Positions 14,146-20,197 of a stretch of 20,197 bases of DNA are shown here, piece by piece. A model generated the notes under the pieces. It was not told the DNA's origin. It saw only the letters and a program-made list of their open reading frames with translations, and did no database searches. The DNA is from Candidatus Pelearchaeum sp. (GTDB lineage Archaea > Thermoproteota > Nitrososphaeria_A > Caldarchaeales > Caldarchaeaceae). The position numbers and the translations under genes were made by a program. Within the stretch, counting starts at the first letter, position 1; each line of letters opens with the position of its first letter. Location: NCBI GenBank assembly GCA_015520425.1, contig WAQC01000084.1:1-20197 (forward strand), written 5' to 3'.

Positions 14146-15141
14146 TCAGAAGACCCACTCACCATCTTTTATCAGCAGGCGGCCATCCACTTCTACCGTT
14201 GGATACCTAATGGTAGCGTCAATATGGTATTTACTGACGTTTTTCCCGCCAGGATAGGCGTGATGGTTGTCTCCAAGCGCGATATGTATAGTTCCATATT
14301 TCCCTTTTTCTGATAATGTCCCAAATTTTTCTAGATGACCAGTTCCTAGGGAGAATTCGGCTACTACATTTGCGTTCTCGTCAGCTGAGCGTAAAATTTC
14401 TTTAAGTTTTTCTGCTTCTTCTCCGCCGCTAATATCAACGGCGCGGCCATTACGGGCCTTTATGACTATTGGAGATTTAACACCAAACGGAGCCACAAAG
14501 TTCATCACACCATCGCATACGATGGTTCCATTTGCAGAGTCTTCTATCGCAGCATACGCTACCTCCCCCCAGAGCGGCATGGGCCCCATCATTACCCCCT
14601 TCTCGCGGATGGGTGTAACGAGTAGGGGCGGCCTTCCCTTTATTGATACTGTAAAATCAGAACCACTACGCGATGTTACATGCACCCTATCGGCGTTTTT
14701 GAACGCTTCAACAAGCTTCTTAGTCCTTTCATGGACTATCTCTATATCCTTCTCTGTCAAGCCCCAGGTTCCTAAACCTTCTTCAACAGAAGCTATCTTT
14801 GCGTTGTTATCAACTGCTTTGCGCACTGTATCGGTATGGGCAAATCTATGAGCATAGTCTATGTTAGTCTTTATTATTATAACATCCGAATTTACAACCG
14901 CTGCTGATATGTTTTTTGGTGGTTCGGGTATTCCAGGCGTTAGGAGACCATTAATCACTTGTTGTGTGATGTCTAGTAGTGTGACATTACCTCCTAGAGC
15001 TGCCACTGCGGAAGCTAGAGCCTGGGCTTCGTGCATTCTATCTCCATCTGCGAGAACCGTTACGCAATCTCCAGACTGAACTCTAAATCCCTTATTGACT
15101 ACGATGAAAGCCTCACGGTATATTGGTATTGGTGAAGTCAT
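14146..15141 (-). CDS. M29-family aminopeptidase / NicX-like metalloenzyme (COG2309)
   Basis: The 331-residue product matches the C-terminal half of the thermophilic aminopeptidase (M29, AmpS/AmpT) family, which also contains the 2,5-dihydroxypyridine dioxygenase NicX. Candidate metal ligands are Glu193 (WGEVAYA), Glu262 (AEFSLGTG), His286 (GTIHIALGDN) and His306/Asp308 (KYHIDAT); NGTIVCDGV, GRAVDISGGEEAEKL and PTVEVDGRLLIKDGEW are typical. At 331 residues it is shorter than standard M29 peptidases of about 400. The start at 15141 is chosen because the TATA box at 15171-15180 puts the transcript start near 15149; starting at 15246 would run through the promoters and into the neighbouring gene. 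Whether it cleaves peptides with Zn/Co or oxidises a ring with Fe cannot be told from sequence. It is divergent from the LLM gene at 15245. Confidence 0.88.
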   Translation of the reverse strand: MTSPIPIYREAFIVVNKGFRVQSGDCVTVLADGDRMHEAQALASAVAALGGNVTLLDITQQVINGLLTPGIPEPPKNISAAVVNSDVIIIKTNIDYAHRFAHTDTVRKAVDNNAKIASVEEGLGTWGLTEKDIEIVHERTKKLVEAFKNADRVHVTSRSGSDFTVSIKGRPPLLVTPIREKGVMMGPMPLWGEVAYAAIEDSANGTIVCDGVMNFVAPFGVKSPIVIKARNGRAVDISGGEEAEKLKEILRSADENANVVAEFSLGTGHLEKFGTLSEKGKYGTIHIALGDNHHAYPGGKNVSKYHIDATIRYPTVEVDGRLLIKDGEWVF

Positions 15142-15161
15142 GGCGTTTTCACGGCGTTTTC
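15142..15161 (-). repeat. Tandem GGCGTTTTC direct repeat at the start of the M29/NicX-like gene
   Basis: GGCGTTTTC occurs exactly at 15142-15150 and again at 15153-15161, one helical turn (11 bases) apart, directly against the start codon and across the predicted transcript start. This is the arrangement of a repressor site; no function is shown. Confidence 0.5.
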
Positions 15162-15170
15162 CTTGTTGGA

Positions 15171-15180
15171 GTATATAATA
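15171..15180 (-). promoter_or_regulatory. TATA box for the M29/NicX-like gene
   Basis: The minus strand TATTATATAC lies about 34 bases from the ATG at 15141, predicting a leader of about eight bases. It supports the internal ATG as the real start. Confidence 0.55.
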
Positions 15181-15213
15181 GTTTTGTGATTTGTAAGACA
15201 TCTGAAAGAAGAA

Positions 15214-15223
15214 AATTTTTAAC
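15214..15223 (+). promoter_or_regulatory. TATA-like element for the LLM gene at 15245
   Basis: AATTTTTAAC is centred about 27 bases before the ATG, which would make the transcript leaderless. The match to the consensus is moderate. Confidence 0.4.
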
Positions 15224-15244
15224 AGGTTACTATAAGGATGCGGC

Positions 15245-16240
15245 ATGCCTGCTGTGCGTGTTGGTATATGTCCTGTAATGATTGAATATCCACCTGCTGA
15301 AATTGTTGAGAGAATACCGCTCTACGAGGATGCGGGGTTTGATTTAGTATGGGAAGGCGACCATACACTACCATGGCATCATACTAACGGCCATAGTGCC
15401 AGCGCTAGGATAATGGCTGAAGCATACCTACAACGCTCACAGGAGATAGAGGTTCATTACATGGTTGCCGGTAATGGTATAAGGAACCATCCTATAGATA
15501 TTGCGCTAGACGCCACTACAATGGCTCTTCTGCACCCTGGTCGGGTGGCATTACATATAGGCGCTGGGGAGGCCATGAATGATAAAACCGTGACAGGATT
15601 CTGGCCCAGTGACCGCGAGCGACTTGAGCGCGTTGAGGAATCACTGAAGCTTATACGCCTATGCTGGGAGTCGCGCGACTACTTCAGGTTTAGAGGCAAG
15701 TATTTTAATAGTTTCTTCTATCTATACGATAAGCCTCCCAAGCCTGTACCATTGATAGGTGTAGCAGGAGGCCCGCGAATGGCTGAGATTGTTGGGCGCT
15801 ACTGCGATGGGATATTAACACTAGGGCCTCCTGATTTTCTTAAAGGCGTCATACTACCAGCGTTTGAGCGAGGAGCGCGCGAGGCTGGAAAAGACCCGCG
15901 GAAGATGAGTAAGATGGTTTTCATAGATACGTCCTATCATCCAGACTATAGTAAGGCTCTGGAGAAGGCGCGTCTGTATGGTGGTGTGCTAATTCCAGAA
16001 TGCTACTCTGTTGTTCAAGACCCGCGAATAATAGAGCAACGCTCCAACCTCGTTCGCGACGATATACTCGCCAGTGTATTTACCGTAGCGTCCAGGCCTG
16101 AGGATATAGTAGAGAAATATTCTGTGTATGTTAAGGCTGGTTTTGACACGCTCATATGGGCTGAGATTAGTCCAGACCCAAACCTTACACCACGCATATG
16201 TAAAGAGAAAGTTATACCTATGCTGAAGTCATCAATCTAA
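15245..16240 (+). CDS. LLM-class F420-dependent oxidoreductase, FGD-like paralogue
   Basis: This 331-residue luciferase-fold protein belongs to the same TIGR03557-like group as the gene at 849. Parallel motifs are EGDHTLPWHH (versus SDHFHPW), LHIGAGEAMND (versus VGTGHAMNE), ERLERVEESLKLIRLCW and FRGKYF (versus YEGKYY). The DH of the F420-side loop is retained, and the region after GAGEAMN is similar enough to show common descent. The two copies have diverged widely, so different substrates are likely. The ATG is close to the predicted transcript start from AATTTTTAAC. It is divergent from the M29/NicX-like gene, with about 103 bases of shared promoter DNA, and its last nine bases overlap the convergent cupin gene. 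Confidence 0.92.
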   Translation: MPAVRVGICPVMIEYPPAEIVERIPLYEDAGFDLVWEGDHTLPWHHTNGHSASARIMAEAYLQRSQEIEVHYMVAGNGIRNHPIDIALDATTMALLHPGRVALHIGAGEAMNDKTVTGFWPSDRERLERVEESLKLIRLCWESRDYFRFRGKYFNSFFYLYDKPPKPVPLIGVAGGPRMAEIVGRYCDGILTLGPPDFLKGVILPAFERGAREAGKDPRKMSKMVFIDTSYHPDYSKALEKARLYGGVLIPECYSVVQDPRIIEQRSNLVRDDILASVFTVASRPEDIVEKYSVYVKAGFDTLIWAEISPDPNLTPRICKEKVIPMLKSSI

Positions 16241-16594
16241 AACTCTGGTTGGCGGATATTCCTTATACGTGAATACATAGACCATGCTAAGCTCTTCATC
16301 CGAGTCATTAATCACTATATGGGGCGTTCCAGCGGGTATGTATATCGCTTCACCCGCGCAGTATTGTATTTCGCCATCAGGGGTTTTTAGCCGTCCTCTG
16401 CCAGATATTATGTAAGCGAGTTCATCTTCCTCATGGACTATATTCTTAGACCTAAAACCCGCCTTAAACGTAGAGACACCCAGCATAGCTTTCTTAGTTC
16501 CAGCCGTTGAATCTATAAGCATCTCAAGGAGATAACTTCCATCATCAAGCTCTATCCGCTTAGCATTTTCACGTGAAATCTTTACTACAGCCAT
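16232..16594 (-). CDS. Small single-domain cupin
   Basis: This 120-residue cupin has both sequence boxes: a first box around NIVHEEDELAYIISGRG and a second, GEAIYIPAGTPHIVIND. Metal ligands seem to be His54, Glu58 and His92; the first His of the usual HxH pair is replaced by Ile52, so metal binding may be weaker or altered. Proteins of this size act as isomerases, dioxygenases or lyases, or as non-enzymatic metal or ligand binders. It is divergent from the amidohydrolase gene with 55 bases between them, holding a strong inverted repeat, and overlaps the end of the LLM gene by nine bases. No substrate can be assigned. Confidence 0.9.
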   Translation of the reverse strand: MAVVKISRENAKRIELDDGSYLLEMLIDSTAGTKKAMLGVSTFKAGFRSKNIVHEEDELAYIISGRGRLKTPDGEIQYCAGEAIYIPAGTPHIVINDSDEELSMVYVFTYKEYPPTRVLD

Positions 16595-16624
16595 ATAACA
16601 GCAGAAATATGCTAAAAGTAATTA

Positions 16625-16647
16625 AGCATTTACGGGAGGTAAATGCT
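16625..16647. promoter_or_regulatory. Perfect 9-bp inverted repeat whose loop carries the Shine-Dalgarno
   Basis: AGCATTTAC (16625-16633) and GTAAATGCT (16639-16647) are exact reverse complements around GGGAG. The GGAGGT ribosome site (16635-16640) of the amidohydrolase gene lies in the loop and first stem bases, three to nine bases before its ATG at 16650. As DNA it could be a dimeric operator shared with the divergent cupin gene; as RNA it would form a stem-loop controlling ribosome access. Confidence 0.6.
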
Positions 16648-16649
16648 CT

Positions 16650-17414
16650 ATGAATAGCAAGTGGAGAGATATCCATCCTAAAGAGCTTGGTAAAATGTTC
16701 AAAATAATAGATGTGCATTCGCATATTGGTGATTATCCCGCGTTTGGTGTTTCTTTGAGCGCTGAGGAGCTTATGAGAGAGATGGAGAGATTTAACATAA
16801 GGATGTCTATAGTATTCTCAGTGGATAATCAAAGTGTTCTTAGCGCTGTTCGGCGATATAACGCGTTGAGGGGCATGGTATGGGTTAATCCGAAAGATGA
16901 GAAGACTATTGATTTTTTGAAGATGAATATACGTAATGAACGTTTTGTAGGTATAAAGCTACATCCTCTACTTGATGGTTATCTACCAAATGACCCTATA
17001 GTATATCCAGTCGTTGAACTTGCACGCGAGGCTGGCTGGGTTATATTGATACACTGCGGTCATCCACCTTTTTCCCTTCCTTGGAGTATTGAAGAACTGG
17101 TAGAGAATTTTCCAGACCAGAAGTTCATTCTAGGACATATGGGTCATGGCCATATAGTTTACATAAACGCGTCTATACAGGTTGCTCGGCGTAGGCGAAA
17201 TGTATATCTGGAGACATCGGGTATGCCTATGCATAGTAAGGTTAAAGAAGCTGTTAGGGATGTTGGTGTTGATAGAGTCTTATGGGGTAGTGATGTTCCT
17301 TTTCACGATATAGGTGTGGAGCTTATGCGTGTCCAAGCTGCTGGTCTTAATGAGGATGAAATGCGCGCAGTATTGGGCGGTAATGCTATTGAGCTGCTCA
17401 ATCTCCGCCTATAA
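16650..17414 (+). CDS. Amidohydrolase, COG2159/ACMSD type
   Basis: This 254-residue TIM-barrel metal hydrolase shows DVHSHIG (His23, His25), GIKLHP (Lys103, His105), LIHCGHPP (His135), LGHMG (His163) and LWGSDVPF (Asp215), the ordered ligands of the amidohydrolase superfamily. The short barrel and the HSH start fit the COG2159 group with 2-amino-3-carboxymuconate-6-semialdehyde decarboxylase and related non-oxidative decarboxylases or lactone hydrolases. A strong GGAGGT stands nine bases before the ATG. An internal ATG at residue 16 (MFKIIDVHSHIG) is a weaker alternative start. Its last 17 bases overlap the convergent FAD oxidoreductase gene. The substrate is unknown. Confidence 0.92.
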   Translation: MNSKWRDIHPKELGKMFKIIDVHSHIGDYPAFGVSLSAEELMREMERFNIRMSIVFSVDNQSVLSAVRRYNALRGMVWVNPKDEKTIDFLKMNIRNERFVGIKLHPLLDGYLPNDPIVYPVVELAREAGWVILIHCGHPPFSLPWSIEELVENFPDQKFILGHMGHGHIVYINASIQVARRRRNVYLETSGMPMHSKVKEAVRDVGVDRVLWGSDVPFHDIGVELMRVQAAGLNEDEMRAVLGGNAIELLNLRL

Positions 17415-18948
17415 CACCTAGGTCGCGGAGTATCACCATAGCCGCGTTGCGGCCTGGAATTCCACTAACGCCACCACCAGGATGAGTCCCAGCACCCGTT
17501 ATATAGAGGTTTGAGATTGGTGTCCTGTATCTACTTATCTCTGGAATAGGCCTAAATGAAAAGAGCTGGTCTATAGTCATATCAACATGCATGAAATTTC
17601 CTTTTGGAAGATTGAGTTCCCGTTCCCAGTCTAGAGGTGATGCAACATGCATATTACGTACAAGTTTCTTAACGTTTGGAGCATATTCCGAGAACTGTTC
17701 TAATAGACGCTCTCCAACCTCATTCTTTATCTCATCCCATTCTTCGCCGCTTCGTAGTTTGTAAGGCGTGTATCTGGTTTCCAACGATAGGATATGTTTT
17801 CCAGGTGGGGCTAGGCTGGGGTCAAGCGGTGTATGCAGGGCAACCATAAGCCCAGGCTCTTTGGGATTATATCCAAACTTATACTCGTCATATGATTTCT
17901 CCAAGCTATCCAATGAGGGGGCTATGTATGTTGCCGCGGCTACCTTGGCATTGGTCTGACCATTGCCCAGACAAGAATATCGCGGCACCCCATCTAACGC
18001 AAAGTCAGCCTTCATAGCTATTCCATTAGCTATACGTATCTTTTTAATCCGCGCAATAAATGCGCTGTCTAAGTTATCCTCGCTTATGAGTCTTAGAAAT
18101 GTCTGTCGCGGGTCGCATGCCGATACTACAATACGCGACTCAAATACCCGACCATCGTTTAGCTTTACACCATGAACAGCCTCATTGTGTGTAATTATTT
18201 CTTTAACGTCTTGCTTAAGCATTAAGTCTCCTCCATGAGTTGTTATCATTTTTATTAGAGCGTCTATTAATCTTCCTGCACCTCCATAAGGCCTAGCTAA
18301 GTTTCGCGCTTGCATGTGCCAGCCCACAGTCCAGCCAGTACCCTTCTGTGATGGGGGAAGACCTATAGCCGCTGGTCCAAGAAATGCTATTGGGACTTTA
18401 ATATATTCGGTTTCAAATCGTTCATCTAGCACCTCTTTAGCGCTCATCAGCAGTAGTTGTAGCAATTCATCTGCTTCAATTTCTTCAGCGTATTTGATTA
18501 TTTCTTTGAATGATGGTGGAGGTGTTAGTGAGAATATTCCTAGGATATTATTTATAATCTCAAATTCATCAACCAATTTGCGATATTCTCTTGCATCGTG
18601 ATATGATAGTTTTTCTAGGAATTTTATTGTCTCTTTAACATTTCTGCTGAAGAGCATGTATTTCCTGTCTTTGAATGGTGAGAACATTACAGGATTGACT
18701 GAATAATATTCTAATCCATATTTGGAAAGCTGTAAGTCTTGTATAATTGGTGTTGCATGTATGAGGTATTGTTCAAAGCTGTATGTATTAACTCTAAACC
18801 CTGGGAAGATTTCCTCCGTTCTAACACATCCACCAGCTATTTGTGAGCGTTCAATAACCAAGACACGTAATCCATGTTTAACGAGATATCCCGCGCATAT
18901 CAGACCATTATGTCCAGCGCCGATAACTATCGCATCATATCTAGGCAT
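17398..18948 (-). CDS. FAD-dependent oxidoreductase, PYROXD2/phytoene desaturase-like (COG1233)
   Basis: From the ATG at 18948 the protein has 516 residues. The dinucleotide motif GAGHNG (10-15) ends at Glu33, and the second FAD element ERSQIAGGCVRTEE and the C-terminal ITGAGTHPGGGVSGIPGRNA are characteristic of COG1233, closest in style to PYROXD2 rather than to carotenoid desaturases. The frame stays open upstream to 19122, but those 58 residues are basic, without family character, and overlap the promoter and start of the divergent aminotransferase, so they are left out. A second in-frame ATG at 18978 would add ten residues. The TATA-like TAGATATAAC near 18988-18996 suits the 18948 start. 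Members oxidise hydrophobic, polyene or amine substrates; the substrate here is unknown. Confidence 0.92.
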   Translation of the reverse strand: MPRYDAIVIGAGHNGLICAGYLVKHGLRVLVIERSQIAGGCVRTEEIFPGFRVNTYSFEQYLIHATPIIQDLQLSKYGLEYYSVNPVMFSPFKDRKYMLFSRNVKETIKFLEKLSYHDAREYRKLVDEFEIINNILGIFSLTPPPSFKEIIKYAEEIEADELLQLLLMSAKEVLDERFETEYIKVPIAFLGPAAIGLPPSQKGTGWTVGWHMQARNLARPYGGAGRLIDALIKMITTHGGDLMLKQDVKEIITHNEAVHGVKLNDGRVFESRIVVSACDPRQTFLRLISEDNLDSAFIARIKKIRIANGIAMKADFALDGVPRYSCLGNGQTNAKVAAATYIAPSLDSLEKSYDEYKFGYNPKEPGLMVALHTPLDPSLAPPGKHILSLETRYTPYKLRSGEEWDEIKNEVGERLLEQFSEYAPNVKKLVRNMHVASPLDWERELNLPKGNFMHVDMTIDQLFSFRPIPEISRYRTPISNLYITGAGTHPGGGVSGIPGRNAAMVILRDLGVIGGD

Positions 18949-18976
18949 GGAGCGGGCCTCTTCTCCCTTGCTTCTC

Positions 18977-18991
18977 ATATAAACGTTATAT
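18977..18991. promoter_or_regulatory. Symmetric AT-rich element between two divergent genes
   Basis: ATATAA (18977-18982) and TTATAT (18986-18991) are inverted around ACG. The element can act as a TATA box towards the FAD oxidoreductase gene (start 18948) on the minus strand and, less well spaced, towards the aminotransferase gene (start 19048). The latter may instead use GTTTATGG near 19010-19018. Confidence 0.4.
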
Positions 18992-19047
18992 CTAGCTACG
19001 CGGTGGGCACGTTTATGGTGTGGCATTATGCGCGTGGTAAGGTTATT

Positions 19048-20130
19048 ATGCTGATGACGCCAGGGCCTGTTGAGTGCTCGCCGCGTGTTCTTCAGGCACT
19101 CGCTAGGCCGCAGATATATCACTACTATCCAGGCTTCGTCTCATTTTACGAGGATACACTAGAGAAACTCCGCCGCGTATATCAGACGAATTATGATGTT
19201 ATGATTATGCATGGCGAGGGGGTTTTAGGTCTTGAGGCGGCGGTTGCCAACGTAATAAACCCTGGCGAGAAGGTTCTTGTTTGCGATTCAGGCCCCTTTG
19301 GGAAATGGTTTTCCATCTATGTAAGCAACTATAAGGGTATTGCGCGCGAGGTTTCGGTTCCCTATGATGAAGCTATGAACGTTGAGCTGGTTAAAGAGGT
19401 GTTGGACACCGAGCATGATATAAAGGCTCTAACTGCGGTTCACTGTGAAACACCTACGGGTATTCTTAATCCTGTTGATAAAATATGCAGAGAGGCTAAG
19501 AAGCATGGTGTTATAACTATAGTTGATGCCGTCTCTTCTCTTGGTGGCGTTGATGTGAGGCCTGACGAGTGGGGGATAGACATCTGTATTTGCGCTTCGC
19601 AGAAGTGTATCAGCGCCCCACCTGGGCTGACCATGCTCTCAATAAGCCCCGATGCGTGGGAAGCCATTGAACATAGACGCGAGCCGATTAGAAACTCCTA
19701 CCTTAGTCTGCTTGATTATAGAGAGGCGTGGCGAGAGCGGAGATTTCCATTTACACCATTTACCGCGGAGATTTTCGCTCTTAACGCAGCGTTAGAAGAT
19801 ATGTTGGAGGAGGGACTTAGTAATATTCATGAGAGGCATAGGATTGTTGCCGAGCATTGCCGTAGGGGGCTTAAACGTATTGGGTTATCACTCTGGCCTA
19901 AACGCGAAGAATACTCTTCCAACACTGTAACTGCTTTCAGGATACCTGAACGGCTTGATGAAGCTAGGATAGTTGAGAAGATGGTTGAAGAGTTCGGCGT
20001 GCTGATAGGCGGCGGCTATAAGGAGACGAAGGGCAAAGTGCTGCGCATAGGTCATATGGGTTATCAGGCGAGAATTACGAATATCACGGCTACGCTATAC
20101 GCATTGGAGAGGGTTCTACAAGAGCTTTAA
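19048..20130 (+). CDS. Class V PLP-dependent aminotransferase (alanine/ureidoglycine-glyoxylate type)
   Basis: This 360-residue protein starts MLMTPGPVECSPRVL, the usual opening of the alanine-glyoxylate / serine-pyruvate / ureidoglycine-glyoxylate aminotransferase group. Visible landmarks are HGEGVLGLEAAV (phosphate-binding turn), HCETPTGILNP, the PLP Asp160 in IVDAVSSLGG, the Schiff-base Lys186 in ASQKCISAPPG, and VLRIGHMG with the carboxylate-binding Arg. The frame is open upstream to 18874, but those 58 residues overlap the divergent FAD oxidoreductase start and have no family character. Transfer of an amino group to or from glyoxylate is expected; PucG-like ureidoglycine activity would link it to purine breakdown, but photorespiration-like or serine metabolism is equally possible on sequence alone. 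Confidence 0.93.
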   Translation: MLMTPGPVECSPRVLQALARPQIYHYYPGFVSFYEDTLEKLRRVYQTNYDVMIMHGEGVLGLEAAVANVINPGEKVLVCDSGPFGKWFSIYVSNYKGIAREVSVPYDEAMNVELVKEVLDTEHDIKALTAVHCETPTGILNPVDKICREAKKHGVITIVDAVSSLGGVDVRPDEWGIDICICASQKCISAPPGLTMLSISPDAWEAIEHRREPIRNSYLSLLDYREAWRERRFPFTPFTAEIFALNAALEDMLEEGLSNIHERHRIVAEHCRRGLKRIGLSLWPKREEYSSNTVTAFRIPERLDEARIVEKMVEEFGVLIGGGYKETKGKVLRIGHMGYQARITNITATLYALERVLQEL

Positions 20131-20197
20131 AATTCTTTAATTAAATCTTAAAAATCAAAATAAAATCTTGAAGAAAATACGATATAAATTAAAATAC
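20131..20197. other. AT-rich 3' flank of the aminotransferase gene
   Basis: These 67 bases are very AT-rich and contain TTCTTTAATT shortly after the stop codon, which could end transcription, and ATATAAATT near the edge, which could be a promoter for a gene beyond the window. No reading frame is visible. Neither site is proven. Confidence 0.4.

Noticed and set aside
15142..15246. Upstream extension of the M29/NicX-like gene to 15246
   Set aside because: It would cover the TATA box, the direct repeats and the start of the divergent LLM gene, and the family core begins later.
18874..19047. 58-residue N-terminal extension of the aminotransferase
   Set aside because: It is antisense to the start of the FAD oxidoreductase and precedes the conserved TPGPV opening.
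18949..19122. 58-residue N-terminal extension of the FAD oxidoreductase
   Set aside because: It overlaps the divergent aminotransferase start; the Rossmann motif fits a start at 18948.

Overview
The window reads as chromosomal DNA from an archaeon, probably a thermophilic member of the Thermoproteota; lineage is an inference and cannot be settled here. Supporting signs are TATA-box promoters placed for leaderless or very short-leader transcripts (upstream of 9452, 14100 and 15245), a Tat-type solute-binding protein with a Thr/Gln linker, three LLM-class F420/flavin oxidoreductases, heavy use of ATA and AGG/AGA codons, and dense gene packing with several tail-to-tail overlaps. No rRNA, tRNA, CRISPR array, insertion sequence or prophage gene was seen, and no gene-free stretch exceeds 300 bases.

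Layout. 1-834 (+) is the 3' part of a tandem SIS-domain protein cut by the window edge. 849-1895 (-) is an FGD-like LLM oxidoreductase behind a palindromic promoter region. 2077-9346 (-) is one transport and oxidation block read right to left: double-NBD ATPase, BMP-family binding protein, two permeases, and a molybdopterin-binding large subunit of a molybdenum hydroxylase. The transporter is of the purine/nucleoside class. The hydroxylase has no Fe-S or FAD partner in the window.

9452-12656 holds an AHL-lactonase-like metallo-beta-lactamase-fold protein (+), a 3-hydroxyacyl-CoA dehydrogenase (-), and the most unusual gene of the window: a ParB-type CTPase/HTH protein whose C-terminus is a kynurenine-formamidase-type cyclase domain (+). 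12653-16594 holds an LLM oxidoreductase (-), a Cys-less AhpD/CMD-like protein (-), an M29 aminopeptidase/NicX-like metalloenzyme (-), a third LLM enzyme (+) and a small cupin (-). 16650-20130 holds an ACMSD/COG2159-type amidohydrolase (+), a PYROXD2/CrtI-like FAD oxidoreductase (-) and a class V PLP aminotransferase (+).

Taken together, the families (Mo hydroxylase, LLM oxidoreductases, NicX/M29, formamidase-like cyclase, CMD, cupin, amidohydrolase, hydroxyacyl-CoA dehydrogenase, ureidoglycine/alanine-glyoxylate-type aminotransferase) look like a toolkit for importing and dismantling a nitrogen heterocycle such as a purine, pyrimidine or pyridine, with the ParB-cyclase protein as a candidate ligand-sensing regulator. 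This pathway is inference: only the transporter block is clearly an operon. The other genes mostly alternate in strand, with their own promoters and several palindromic, operator-like sites.
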